DNA of 64,000 nucleotides from Copromyces sp. CBS 386.78 (GCA_030685235.1 MU839098.1:372001-436000); one strand, 5' to 3'. Positions 44,965-58,331 are shown, counted from the stretch's first letter. Numbers and translations: made by a program. Notes: generated by a model not told the origin, from the sequence alone.

Positions 44965-47182
44965 ATGGCTCCCGCCGCGCCCAGACGCAGAAAGGCCATC
45001 GGCCTACGTCGCAGAGTTGAGGACGAGGGTGAAGAGGATGGCCCCGATGCCTTGGATCTCGACGACGACTCGGTGACAGAAGGCTCCATCGCAAGCGACG
45101 ACCACGACCTCGCTGATAACGACAGCGACACTAGCAATGTCGATGAGGTTTCACCCTCCTCCCCCAAACTTCACAAGCACGTCGGCAATGGCGCCGCGAA
45201 AGTTGGAACGAGGCGCCGCGCGAGCGACACACCCGTCGATAAGTCTGGCGAGAAGTCAACCGTGACGGATACGGAAATCATGCTACACGGACTGTCACTA
45301 GCCGACAAGGATGGCGAGGTCGAGGAAGTCGACTTTGATGAAAGTCAGCATGATGGCGACGCCGAGAAAGGTCCTGCTGCCAAGGATCCCGCGGCGCCTG
45401 TCGTTGTGAGCTCGAACTCTGTCGCAAAGCAGTCGCGCCTCCCCCCACACGAGAAACGGCGGTCGGAACATGAAGAATACCGGCGGAAGAGGGACGAAGA
45501 CCCAGCCTTTGTGCCCAACCGGGGTGCTTTCTTCTTACACGATCATCGGCATGCTGGGCCTGCCGCGAACGGCTTCCGCCCATTTACTCGACCGGGCCGC
45601 GGAAGGGGTGGTGGGCGAGGTGGTGGGCTTGCAGGCCCCTTCACTCCTGCAATGTAAGTTGACCATGATACTGCTGCATCTCTGTTGATACTTGCATACT
45701 GACCATTTCTGCAGCCCTCCCAACAACCCCTCCGATCCCACGACGAGCGGCCCTTGGGCGCACGATCTGCACGAAGAGGTCGCCGCACCTCGTCCGCAAC
45801 GACAGCAGCCACCCAGGTATATGCCTGACAATGAAGGCCCTCCAAACGGCAACGGCGTCATACACAACGCGCCACTGAGCAACACCCATATCAACCGGGC
45901 CATGTCCTGCGTCAAGACCCTTGGCAACGTAACCGTCCGGGTCTTCATCCCCAACATCGGCTTTGGTCCTAAAACCTTCCCTGGCATAGCCTTGAAGCAG
46001 TACACAAAACTTCCCGATCATCGTCCGCCTCTACGAAGGGATAAGCCCGTTAGGGTCTCCATACCATACCACAATTTCCCTGTGATGCCTCGCTATATCT
46101 TCCCGGCCAGCGACAGATCATTCATCTTCATCCCCCGGGCCTTGCGCCCGAACAACCAGCGTGGTCGCGGCAAGGGCCCGCGTTCTGTATACGGCTCTAT
46201 TGGGGGCTTCTCTCGCAGGACTAGTGTGTTTGGTGGAAGCTACTACGGCAGCGCCTATTCACCTAGCATTGCTGTGAGCCGACGATCCTCGATTGGCAGG
46301 GACTTTATGATGTCGCCGACAGGCTCTGTAATCTCCCGGCCCCCTCTCCCCGTCGACGCCAACAGACCTGTTGTCCGTCTGCCACCGTATGCACAGCAGC
46401 AACCAACGATGATCGCAAACCAAAGTATGCCTATGATGGAGCCGTCCATCAACAACATCCCACAGCCGCAAACTCATCCTCTTCCCCAAAAGCCTGCTTT
46501 CCAGGATAACAGTGGAAACACAATCCCCATGCATCAACCGCGTCCGCAGAAGTCGGTGTCGGTTGAGAACATCGAGACGCCGGCACAAGCAACAACCGGT
46601 GTGCCTCCAGCTTATCAACAAGCTTTTCATCAGCAAGTTCCTCCTCAATTGGAGTCGCATGCTCGCAACCCATCATATCAGTCCCAAGTTTCGACGACTC
46701 CGCTTTCGCAAATTCCCGAGCGAGCTATTCATGCCGCTCCGTTCCAGCCCAACAACTTCTCACAGCCTGGCTTCTATGCCCAACCAGTACAGATGATGCC
46801 TCCCCAGCAGGGATACTACTATCCTCAGACAATGGGCACCGAGATGCAGCCAAATGCAGCAGCGCCTGCTTTTATTCCAGGAGGAGTTCAGATGTCTCCT
46901 GCTATGGCATACACAACATCTGGGCCGGTTGACCCAGTAGCGGCCGCAAATGCTCAGGCTGCTGGGCAGAACGGCGGCCAACAAGGTCCCGTTGCCCAAG
47001 AAATCAATGGCATGGTGTACTATTACGATCCGAACACGCTTCCTGCCATGGTCACATACCCTCAGTATCCAGCTGCTGGGCCATCCTATGGAGCCCCTAT
47101 GGGAGGCATGATGGCTCCTGGGCCGGACGCCTTCTACTATCAACAACCGGTTCAGCCGGGGATGGTTTACTATGCTCAATAG
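44965..47182 (+). CDS. CASC3/Barentsz (Btz-domain) exon-junction-complex protein
   Basis: Exons 44965-45653 and 45715-47182 give 718 aa. The intron (GTAAGT...TTTCTGCAG) splits the Btz/SELOR region. That region comprises an EKRRSEHEEYRRKRDEDPAFVP stretch, then NRGAFFLHDHR (about 179-195), a Gly/Arg-rich linker, and GPWAHDLHEE after the intron (about 242-251). This two-part motif is how CASC3 (MLN51/Barentsz) grips eIF4AIII and RNA in the exon junction complex, which acts in mRNA localisation, translation and decay. The N-terminus is acidic (EDEGEEDG, DLDDDS). The C-terminal about 450 residues are Pro/Gln/Tyr-rich and disordered. The ATG at 44965 (ACAATGGCT) is the best-context start; an upstream in-frame extension lacks an ATG. 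Budding yeast lacks this protein, whereas intron-rich fungi may keep the complex. Confidence 0.85.
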
Positions 47183-48725
47183 GACATGACATGGTTAGCG
47201 GATTCGGGTCAACAAGGGAATGTTTGATAGATTTTGGTGGGTGTTGTGAGGATAGCTGTGCGCTCATGGATAATCGAACACTATCAAGAGGGGGGACTTC
47301 ATGCGATTGCATCGCCGTCCAAGTAACCACAGCCGTACCCTATGGGTGTACGTGGGAAATTCACGGCTGGTAATGGAGCACGACATCACACTTCAGGGTT
47401 GGGTCTATCATCAGCTTCGAAGGATATAGAATTTCCATCATTATCCCACGCAATCCAACAACCTAACTCATCTACCTATCACCTCACTAATGCACGATTA
47501 CGTTTATCTTACTTACAACCTCTTTGAGTCATTGATGATTGCGACGATGGGATGTACGTTTTGTTCAAATGGCTATGTACGTTTCTTCTCTATACTGGGT
47601 ACCGGGTAGTTTTGGCGGTGGCAGAACTGTTTTTTGTACTTTCCTCGTGTTGTTTGATGTTGCAAGCGGCTTGATGTTTGGTAGTGATGTTCCATGTTCT
47701 ATTTCTTCTGTACGAAAATACTATTGCTGGCGACGGCCAATTCATGTTAGATCTCCATGTGGACAAGTCCTCTTTTTGCGTGCGTTGGTCGGCTTCTGCA
47801 TGTTTCTGTTGGCATGTCTAATACCAAATGCTCTTGGACCTTTTCTTGAATTCCGTGTTAGGATTCAGCAGTGGGTGTCTCAAACATGGTTTCGATCGAG
47901 CATGGCCTTCTCCTGAAGAGAGGTCTCTCGCGAGCCAACCTGTACGATATAGTCTGCTTGATTTTAAAGCGTGTATATGAACCGCTGGCTATTCTAGCTT
48001 GCTTCACTGTCATACTGAACGCTCGTATGTTAGCTTCAATGATGAACACATCAAAAGCACAATTCATGAGAATACACAAGAGAAGGCGTGGCTATAACAA
48101 AAAGGGGGCGATGATTCTCCAGGGTTAGGGCTCACCATGGGAAGTCGCTGTGTCACTTTCCAAGTCCACTGCAACTTTATTTTCAGGGCGTTCGGATCAA
48201 CCCCACAATTGCGTTCCTTCTCCCGAAATGACGGCGATGGCTGTGCAGGAACGATTGTGAATATGTGTCCATTTCCCGGCATGTTGAAAACAACGGAAAC
48301 GTTAGTTCGTTTTCAGGATGTGATCCATGACTCACGACGAGTTGAAAAATACGAAGATGACACGTTTTGCTGATGTTATCACTGCTTCGTCTCTCGGGTT
48401 GTTGGTTCGAGGACGCACGCTGTGTTCGGGCCAGGATGGACATCCGGGAACGCAGCGTAAACTTCTATTTACATCAAGATATAAAATCGACACTACCTCT
48501 TGAACTTGACATTGGTTGATTCTTCCAAGTGGTGGTGAACATCTTCAAGAATCGCATTCTATATTGCACCTTTCAAAGAACTTCCAGGCCACATCATCCG
48601 GGCGGCCTTTGTCGATCCAAGAGCTCCATCGCCTTGTTCGGTTACTGCGTCATAGCATCAACGGCGATAACAAGACAAGCATAAAACACAAAAAGTCAAA
48701 AAACGCTCGCTCACACACATCCAAG
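47183..48725. other. Intergenic region between CASC3-like and CofD-like genes
   Basis: About 1.5 kb of normal composition with the 3' end of one gene and the promoter of the next. No motif-bearing frame or RNA gene was found. Confidence 0.5.
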
Positions 48726-50660
48726 ATGAGCGACAAAAGGACGGGCATCACCGTCTTCTCGGGAGGTATGTCAGCCAGAAATCACTCGGCCATCAAATCC
48801 CCCAGATTTCCCCACGTTCTTCCATCCCAAATCCCCAACCCCATGGGGAACCTTGTTGGACACTTGAGCTAACAACAACAACCGCAACAACGCAAAAGGC
48901 ACCGCCGCCAACAGCCTTGTTGACGTGTTTAACAGGATCATCGAAAAGAAGAATTGCCAACTTAACTACATCATTCCGATCAGTGACAATGGAGGAAGTT
49001 CATCCGAGTTGATCAGGTTCATTGGAGGGCCAAGTAAGTGAACCCCTTGATTTCTCGCTGTGTGGAATAAGGGCTAATGATGATATGAACAGGTGTTGGC
49101 GATATCAGGAGTAGGTCTCCAACTTAGTTTATGTTTCTGAAGCTTCACTAACACACCCCAGGTCGTCTGGTCCGCCTCATCCCCAACCCCTTCAACGACC
49201 AAGAAAAAGCCGCCCTCAAAGCGCTCTTCGAGTACCGTCTCCCCGGCGACCCATCAAAAGCCCGTAACGAATGGCTCGACATCGTCGAGGCCCGTCACCT
49301 CCTGTGGGCCTACATCTCGTCTCCCAAACGGGAACTCATCCGGTCCATCCTCAACACCTTGAACCTCGAGATCGTCAAGCGGGCCCGACCAACATCCACC
49401 TTCAACTTCGCCGAAGCCTCCATCGGCAACATGTTCCTGACGGGCGCCCGCATTTTTTCGGGATCCTTTGAGTCCGCCATCTATTTACTGTCGATGATCT
49501 GCTCCATCCCGCCCAACGTCAACGTCCTCCCCGCGATCAACTCCAACTTCACCCACCATATTTCTGCTGGACTCGAGGATGGGACGACTATTGCTGGCCA
49601 GGTGGCTATCAGCCACCCGAGTGCTCCTACAGCCTTGCCAGATGACGTTAAGATCTCGCTGGCTACGCCCTCTTTCCCTCCGCTCTTGCATGGTGGTCAC
49701 GGCCACGGTGCCCCATCCTTTTCCTCCGCCGCGACCCTCCACCCCGCTGCCATGGCTTCTATACACAACAGCAACCCGCCCACTCAACACCTCGCTGTTC
49801 CCTTCAGCATACCCACCTCCACCACATCCACCGCCTCCTCCTCCTCGCTTACAACCACCCCTACCAAATCCTTTTTCCCCTCCCTCCCCTCCCGCTCCGG
49901 CCCCCGCGCCCGCTCCCAAACCGAAACAGAAGATGCCTCCCTCCCCGGCTCCCTCCCCTCCCTCCGCAAACAAAACATATCCTTTTCCAAGTCGGATTCA
50001 GACGAAGCCGACCAGCTGTCGGCAAGAATCGAAAGGGTCTGGTACATCAACCCGTACGGGCACGAGATCTGGCCGAACGCGAACCCCAAGGTGATCGATG
50101 CGCTTGTCGCTAGAACGAAAATGGTGGTGTATAGCATTGGGAGTTTGTGGACTAGTATCGTGCCTAGTTTGGTTTTGAGGGGGGTTGGGGAGGCTATTGC
50201 TGGGGATGTGGAAGGGGAAGAAGAAGGTGGTGGGGAGGACGGGAAAGTGAAGAAAGTGCTGGTGCTAAACGCAACGATCGACCGTGAAACAGGACCAAAA
50301 ACAAAACCGATGACGGCGACGGATTTTGTCAGGGCGGTGGCCAAGGCCGGAGAGCAGTCGAGGAGGAGTGATCCTCACTATCATCATGCTCAGTCCGAAG
50401 ACAACGGCTCAATCGACGATGAGCAAGAAGAAGGGCGGTTGCTAAGAAAATACGTCACCCACCTCATCTACCTCGAAGGACAAGAACTGGGAGGGAGACT
50501 GGCGAGGACGGGAAACGCGCCGAAAGTGGACGTGACGGAATTGGAAGGGTTGGGGATCAAGTGTGTTCTGGTGGAGGGGAGGGTGCAGGAGGATGGGAAG
50601 GAGGTTAGGTATGATGAGCGGGGGTTGGGGGAGGCGCTGGAGGGGATTCTTGATGAGTGA
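48726..50660 (+). CDS. CofD-like (UPF0052/YvcK-type) nucleotide-binding protein
   Basis: Four exons, 48726-48765, 48899-49033, 49093-49110 and 49162-50660, encode 563 aa. The third exon is only 18 nt. All splice sites are canonical (GTATGT, GTAAGT and GTAGGT donors). The N-terminus reads VFSGG|TAANSLVDVF, IPISDNGGSSSELIRFIGGP|SVGDIR|SRLVRLI, the Gly-rich binding region of the CofD/YvcK superfamily. STFNFAEASIGNMFLTGARIF and FESAIYLLSMICSIPPNVNVLP continue the fold, and RIERVWYINPYGHEIWPNANPKVIDAL and VYSIGSLWTSIVPSLVLRGVGEAI close it. A Ser/Pro-rich insert (about residues 210-320) interrupts the domain. Bacterial and archaeal relatives transfer 2-phospholactate in F420 synthesis (CofD) or act in cell-wall metabolism and bind UDP-sugars (YvcK). 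The fungal function is unknown. Confidence 0.85.
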
Positions 50661-53600
50661 GTGAGTAGATCCTGGGAAGAGAGGGTGGTGGAAATTGCGC
50701 AAGTTGGTAATGGTAATATTTTTCTTGCCCCTGGTAATGGTGGAGTGTGAGGCTTAGTGTTCAGAACTTCAAATGTTGTTTACTAGGCAATATGGATGAC
50801 ATGTTTTCTAAATGATTCAAGAGTTGTTCTACAGATGAAACGGTAACACATTGATAGACAGAGAGATATCCAAATGTGAAGAAGACAATTGATAGCTAAA
50901 TCCATTGGATCTTGTATGAATTATATACGTACGGTTCCCATTTGCCATTTCGAACAATCGGTAGAAAGTAAAGATCATCCCGAGACACGGTGCTGACAAC
51001 TAGATTAACAGCTCAATTGAGCTACCAAACTATCGACCAGACAACTGAGGCTGAACTGTCCTCAAATGATATGATATGAGATGATATGTTGCTTGTCGCT
51101 AGGATTAGCTGGGATCTCCTAGGATTTTGCAAAAGGATTTTGCGAGAACTGCAAGTTGCCGTCTGTACCACCCACCCACTCTGCTGCTTTGCTGACTGTG
51201 CACATTTGATTTGAGCTCTCCGCATGAAGCTGGAGGCCTGGAACTGTTACGTTGATGAACATTCATTACAGTGATGAGGAGAATTACCGTATAATCTCCG
51301 GAGATAACGAGGGTTTGGGACTTGCCAGATTCTGGCGGATTGAATGAAGTCCACGAGCATCGTAGAATGCTCGCCCTTCTTCAAAAACCTCAAACCTGAA
51401 GGCCGGCTTCCCGGGTTCATACGGTAGGTACCCTGGGTACGTAGTTTTTGAAGGTAAATTACGGAGTGCCCTTCAGAGAGTATTGAGGTTGGATGGAAGA
51501 ATGGGGGTTAAGACATGGGAAGAAAGGAATGATCTTCTGATAGGTATTGGGACCAACGCAGGAACGGATTGAAGAGTTGATATGAGTATTCAGAGACAAG
51601 TTGCTTGGTGATTGTGTAATGAGACCCTTCCAGGTTCTCGGTCAATCGGCAACATCAGGCTGACCTGTTGTGCTGCGTATTGTCGCTGCTGTGCACCCTA
51701 GCAGTCGTCAAGTCAGTCAAGTCAGGCGTCAGGCTACCTGCCATCTAGGCCGTCTGGCTGTCTTGGTTGCGCAGTTCACACATGAACGAGCTCATATGGA
51801 AGCAGGCGAATGGATAGCACAAAGGGTCGTGGGGTGGGTAAGAGGCGTTTCTAGCCCTGACAAGTAAGGCTCCTTCGGTGTTGCGTGAGCGTGCTGTTGT
51901 GCGAGAGGCCTACGTGGAACAGACTGTCACCCAATAGCTTCGAGGATTCACAAGTGAAGCCTTTGACTCGATGGGCAAAGTTGTTGTGGGTGAGCGATAT
52001 TCGCCTTCTTCAGCCGCCTCGTCGTTTTGTCGTCCGAGTCTCGGGGCACGGCCGGGAGAATTGTGATACTTGATGTCTAAGTATGCAGCAAGGAGGGGGA
52101 AAGCAGGAAGAAAAAATGATGGCAGATATACCGGCGTCATGCATATACTTATCTTGAGGCGAAAGCTCTGGGCTCAAAGCTTGACACAGCCTGTTTTCGA
52201 TATGCCTAAGTGTGCATAAAAGGAAGGGAGTTCTTGCGTTTGGCTGACTGCAGTCTTGTTTCCTCATTCTGTCTCTGCCGGACGTCCGTCTTTCAGTCAC
52301 TTTGTTGATTTTCATCCGTCTGCTTGGTTGAGAGAAGCTCGACGACTGTCCATTTGGTTTCTGCTGAGATGACGAGATCGTCACGCTCGGATCCGTTTGT
52401 CCAAGTTGATCAGTCCGTCCCAAGTGGGATATGAGGATCGAGTTGGCTAGCCAACACACATTCCGAGGCGGTCGACAGTCGACACGGGGAGGATCGTTTT
52501 GCACGAAAAGACTCCCCAATTCATAGGTCGTCGTGGTAACTGGGAAAACGGTCATAACCAAATTTGGGGGAAGGAATCTCTGAATGGAGTCATTGTTTTG
52601 GAGACTGCTGCCGCTCGGCAACTCGAGCGAGGCGTGTCCCCACGTGAGGGGTCGGGGGTCGGGGCTCCTGCCGGGGTGGATGTCATCTGACACTAGCACG
52701 GTTACGGTATTTGTGTGACGCGGCGATAAGCACTGCCAGCCCCGTCCACAACAGCCCCAACCTACAGTACCGCTATCTGCATTGAAATACCGTAGGTATG
52801 TGTACCTTACCTCTAGGCAAGCTTCAGGTGACGACGAAACTCGTACGTTTCTGCTGAGTTGCCAGGCCGCCTGAAGTGCTAACAAATAACCTGCAATATC
52901 GCGGGCTTTTTTTGGTCTTCAGCAAGTGTGATTCAAAGCGCCAGCATCACTCATCCGCCTTTGCAGTTCTAACAGTCGGCAAAACTCGGTCAAACCCCCC
53001 GGTCGTAGGCCCTGGGCTTCTCCAAATGGCGACGTACAACCCGGATTCTTGTGCGCCCATGTCTTCATTGTGTTTTCGCCTCGATGGCTCCGTGGGCTTC
53101 CACTCGACCGGTGATGGCTGGATGTGTAATACTTTCAACAGGACCAACCAGAGGTTTCCAGCTTGGTTTCAGTCATACACAGAAAGCCTTCCAGCACTTG
53201 TTGACATTTCCCCTTAGAGAACCCCAAGGCAGAAACAGCCAGGATCTTGACATAAACGCATATGTTCATGATTATTGCAAATTGATTGCGTAGGAAAGCC
53301 GGCAAGGTTAGAATGAAGGAAGACGGTCAGTGCTATGAGACAAGGCCAGCTTCTGATTGGCTGTCTTCGTAAATCGGGTAATGATGTGTAACATTGCACA
53401 CTCGGCACCTGGAGAACGTTAGTGTTTGGTTCAAAACCAGTTGATGAGGGACTGGCTTCTAACAGTTCTTTGCATGCCCTCCCACTGCTGACTGCTCCCA
53501 GCTTGCTAGTGCCTTTGGAAAGATACATCATTTTATAACGGGGAAGCCGCACGTTCGTTTACGCGGACATGTACCCGCCCAGTGCAAACTTGCGACTAAC

Positions 53601-54398
53601 CGGAATGGGAACTGGAAGCCCCCAACGGTGATCGAAGGCGTCCTCGGTTTACACCGCGTACACACACTGCAGCACAGTATCTGTACCAACGGAAATCCGC
53701 CGACGTGAGGCAACTACTATTAGAGCCCGGCTCGACTCCAAACTCGACTGCCCACACAGTTTCCTTCCTCTTTCTTCTCTTTTCACCTTGCACAGCTAAG
53801 GTAGAGTTCATCTCTGGCCTCATTTCACAACGCGGCAATCATCGTCAAATTCAACTACCAGCCCGTTTCATCAATTCGATTGTAAGTCAACCTTCCACAT
53901 TCAAGCGTTACTCGCCAACCCGTCGCTGTTTTGGACACCGCCTCGGTTGTGGTCCACTGCGTTGCGTGTCGGATTGACGTCGACGAGGACCTGCCGTGAC
54001 CTCTCTCTAACAGGCTCCCTCCCATCAGAATCCCTTCATCGTCAGCCATCAACAACAACAACACCGCATCAGGCGGCTACCAGCAACGGGCTACAGTACG
54101 TCAGCATTTTGCGGTGAATGATCTGCACCTTTTTTTTTTATCGATACACACCGTTTTCCATTTTGTTGTCGTGGTCTTGTCCTGTTTCGGTTCTCGCTGT
54201 TGCTGGCTCAAATGATTGCCTTCCTTTCTGGTGCCATTCAGTGCTGTTGCTGTGGCGGGTTTAGCGCTACCTTTACCGCCTATCGTGCCATTTATTAAGA
54301 GTCCCTGCATCCCGTTCATCGTCCCTTTCCTTGTACCCGACCTTTTGGACTTGACCTTTGACTAACACATCCATTCTTCAACCATTCAGTCCGGCATC
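50661..54398. other. Longest gene-free stretch outside the transposons
   Basis: About 3.7 kb of normal composition. A minus-strand frame of 876 nt (52010-52885) lacks an ATG near its start and any motif, so I do not call it. The last 500-700 bp include a likely leader for the NBR1-like gene, with pyrimidine-rich segments and a CAA repeat near 54050. Nothing else is seen. Confidence 0.5.
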
Positions 54399-57133
54399 AT
54401 GGCGGCACCTCCACCAAGCCCTGATACCCCCATCACCCTCAAGGTGGCATTTAAGGGTGTTACTCGCAGGTTCAAGCTCCCGCTCCGCGACCTAGTTCCT
54501 AGTTCCCTTGAGACCAAGGTACGTCATTACCCTTATCACAAACCTCAGTATCCTTGTGGTCCCTTTTATCAAATAAAGGACATGTCCACTGACCCTTTGA
54601 CCAGTTGCGGGAACACCTGGAGATCCCCGCCGAAACCAACGCCATCTTCGAGCGGTATTCCGACTCTGCCGCCACATACATCGCACTTGATCCCGCCAAC
54701 ACTTCGGTGTACAAACAGTTATTCCGCGCGGCCAAGGCGAAGCAGAAGCTTAAACTGCGTGCCACCTGTATGATGGCAGAGGCGCCTACCCAGACCTCCA
54801 CCCCCGAGGTGCACCAGGACACCACAACGGGACCCAAGCCGGCCTCGGTCGAAGCCGAGCCCACAGAGACAGAGGGCGAGACTTCAACGTCAAACCCCAC
54901 TAGTCCCGCCCATGAAGAACCCACCGAGGTCATCGAGTCGATCGAGACTGACGCCAAAACCATCAACACTTTCGACGATCTCAGGGTTGAGCGCTCCGAT
55001 ATCATGGTACGTGTCAACAATGCCATGGACCGCATCGAGGATCTTCAGAACCGCCTGCCCTTCGCCCGTGCCGCCAGTGTGGCTTCTATGCCTGTCAGCC
55101 AACTCTCGCACATGAGCACCCAGGAGTCGACTCGTTCCGGCTATGCCGTCTGCTGCAACAGCTGCGATCGGACTATCCCCTACGAGCATTACCACTGCTC
55201 CATCTGTGACGACGGCGATTTTGATCTTTGCCTTGACTGCCACAACAAGGGTGTCGTCTGCCACAACTATGGTCACCAGCTGGCCAAGCGCTTCGTTAAC
55301 AATGGTATCATCACTACCGTCGACACCAAGTCTCGCGAATATACCCCCATCGTCGACCCGAAGAAAGAAGCACAAACCAAGGCTGCAGAGCAACGCCTTG
55401 CTGTAGCTCATTCCGAGTATATGGCCAAGCTCCAGCAGGCTGAGGCCCAGAAAGCCGCGATTCAGAGAACGAACGAGATTCTGGCTCTGGCCCAGGCTGA
55501 GAGCCTGGCTAAGGCTGAGAGCTCGAGATCTTCTCTCCCTTCTGCCTCTTCTCCTGTTTGCCGCTGCCAGAGCGTCCTTACTTCCGTCGATTCTTACCCC
55601 CAGGTAACTCTGCGCACCTGCAACTGCTGCATTTCAGACTTGCCCGAGGCCGAATTTGTCCATTGCCTGACATGTGAAGACTTCGATCTCTGCAAGGGTT
55701 GCTTTGCCAGGAATCGCCACGGACATCACCCCAAGCACGCCTTTTCCCCTCTTGTACCGGGGACTTGCATGGAGTCGGACGTAAAGAGTCGTCTCGCTCC
55801 AGGTCGCAACCAACTTCACCACGCTATCTGCGATGGCTGTGAGAAGGATATCCGCGGCGTCCGCCACAAGTGCCTTCAGTGCCCCGACTGGGACTATTGC
55901 TCAACCTGCTACGAGTCGGCTTCATTCATCCATGCCAATCATCGCTTCGTCCCTATCTACGAGCCACTCGAGCCTGCCTATATTTGCTCTGTCCCGCGCG
56001 CTCTTACTCACGTCGGGGTATGCTGTGATGGCCCGCTGTGCAACAACAACAATCGTCCTGGCTATACCTACATTGTTGGCGACCGCTATAAGTGCGCTGT
56101 TTGTGACGATGTGGACTTCTGCGCCAAGTGCGAGGCGAGCCCCGCCAACACTCACAACAAGACCCACCCCTTGATCAAGTTCAAGACGCCCGTTCGTAAC
56201 GTCAATGTCACGACTACCGGCGAGCATGAGAATGGACGCAGGATGCCGGCCATGGGTGATCGGCCGCATCCTTGCCGTCGCGTCACCACTTCTCGTGCCA
56301 CGGGCACCGAGTCGTTCCAGCCCAGCGTCATGACTGTGGTTGACGTAAAGCCTTCCGAGCCTGCTCCCGCTGTAAAGACCGAGGAGGCCAAGACCCAGGC
56401 TCCTGTCTATGTTGCTACATATGTGAAAGACAAGGTCGTCGATGGTACCGTTTTCGGACCTGACAGCGTCTTTGAGCAAACCTGGGTCGTCCGCAATGAC
56501 GGACCTACCCCCTGGCCGGCCGGATGCTTCGTCAAGTACCTTCACGGTGAGTACATGGGTCATGTAGACCCAGCTCACCCCACTGCCACTGGCGAGCTCG
56601 AGTCTTGCTTGCAATCCAATGTGTGCGAGCAGCCAGTACTTCCTGGTCAATCCGTGCCCTTCAGTGTTCTTCTCCGGAGCCCTTCAAGGGAAGGCAGGCA
56701 TTTGTCACACTGGCGGGTGTCCACGAAGCAGGGCCTCATGATCGGCCACAAATTGTGGTGCGATATTGTGGTCAAGAAGCCCGAGGCTGCTCCCGAGGAG
56801 AAGGTTCGGGAAGCCCCTGTCAAGGTAGAGGATCTCGAGGAGAACATGGCCAAGCTCAACATTGAGCCCAAGGCCAATGACGCTGCCCCGATTGACCATA
56901 GTCAGGTCGTTTTCCCTAAGCTCGACAAGGAGTCGCCCTCTGGTAGTGTCCATCAGGAGGACGCCCAGTCTCAGGCCGATTCTCAGGCAGAGTCTCGTCC
57001 CGAAGAGGAGGACTACGAGGAGTGCGAAGATGTCGAGTGGGACGAGGATGAGTCCGAGTCCTTCATGACTGATGAGGAGTACGACATCCTTGACGCCTCG
57101 GATGAGGAGTCGGTTAGTGCCGCCAGGAAGTAG
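54399..57133 (+). CDS. NBR1-type selective autophagy receptor (PB1, four ZZ fingers, FW domain)
   Basis: Exons 54399-54518 and 54605-57133 give 882 aa. An N-terminal PB1 domain (about 10-95: ITLKVAFKGVTRRFKLP, LREHLEIP, YIALDPANTSVYKQLFRAAK) is followed by a Thr/Glu-rich linker. Four ZZ-type zinc fingers follow, at about 223-270 (CNSCDRTIPYEHYHCSICDDGDFDLC), 375-420, 443-490 and 508-560, with clear CxxC pairs. The FW (Ig-like, 'NBR1 four-tryptophan') domain lies at about 640-760 (FEQTWVVRNDGPTPWPAGC, SHWRVSTKQG). A coiled-coil-like Ala/Gln/Glu stretch sits between fingers 1 and 2. The acidic C-terminus contains EEYDIL (about 865-870), a good Atg8-interacting (LIR) candidate. No UBA domain is evident, as in other fungal NBR1 proteins. 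The role, by family, is to recruit cargo to autophagosomes or vacuole through Atg8. Confidence 0.92.
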
Positions 57134-57975
57134 TTGGGCTTTGCGAACCTTGAGTCGCAGTTAAGAATTTTCGACGGGAACCATGGATAACGGAGTGTTC
57201 GGAAGGATTGTTTTGTCGGGTCGCTTGGGTCAATTGATGGGTGCTTTAATTTGCTAGTTTTCTTTGCCTTTGTCAACGTAACCTCGTGTTTTCGTGGAAT
57301 TTCTCCTCTCATACATGTCGTCTGTGTTAGTCTCTCTGCTTTAGGTGACAAGTCTTGAAAAGACAAGTGTTCGAGATATCAAGCGATCAGTTAAGAGGTC
57401 TGGTGGTGACTGCGCATTCAGTCCCATGTTCGCATATTCATGGAGACTGCAGTGGCAGTTCACCACTTGTCAATCTAGACCTGACTCTCGTGTAACTCGT
57501 TATGGCATTCAGATTGTGTTCAAGTAGCGGGTATAGGGTAGAAATAAATGGAGTAGCTATCCGTTGAATATGTCTTCACATCCCTAATCGCCGGCTGTGC
57601 AATGACACCGCCGTGACTCTACGCTGAGATGTTTGTTATATACACGTTTTTTGCAGCATCAAGTCGTGGGAAGGGGTGGAATGGTTCTGCGGGATGACAC
57701 TGGCAGGACAGTGGCAGGACAGAATATGGGCGGGCCAGTTCACGATTGACATGATATTCATAGGCATGAGATGAAACGAAAATCGATTCCTCTGGCCGTC
57801 TAAACCGGAACACCATAAGCAACAAGATTGGTATATAAAAGACACCATAAACAACAAGACAACATTAAGCTCCCACTGCACAGAACCGCGAGCATGGTTC
57901 GAACCGGATTCCTCTTCACCGGCGAACCTCCTCGAAATAACAGACTGCGCGGACCAGACCACAAACACCCTTCCT
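57134..57975. other. Convergent 3' intergenic region
   Basis: 842 bp between the convergent NBR1-like and Nop13-like genes, presumably both 3' UTRs. No further feature seen. Confidence 0.5.
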
Positions 57976-58299
57976 TTACTCGAAAGTAGTCTTCTTGCCC
58001 TGGTGAGCAACAGGCGCACCAGTAAGTCTGGCAACGCTGATATCCTGGGCTGTCTTGATCTGGCCACCACCTTCTTTCTTCTGGTAAGGAGCCCTCTGTG
58101 GCCTCTCACCACCTTCTTGTCCTCCCTTCTTGCCAGCACCAGGGCCCTTGCCTCGGAACCGCTTCTCGTATCTCGTCTTGTCGTCCTCGGCCAGCTCGAT
58201 CTTGAGGGTGCGGCCGTGTAGCTGGTTGACCCACCACTTGCGAGTCTTTATCCTCTTTTCCGGTTCTTGCTGCTTCTTCTTCTTGTCTGTTGTTTCGGC

Positions 58300-58331
<32 letters not shown>

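Noticed and set aside
52010..52885. 876-nt stop-free frame on the minus strand
   Set aside because: No ATG near its upstream end, no recognisable motif, uneven composition; stop-free runs of this size occur by chance in GC-normal DNA.
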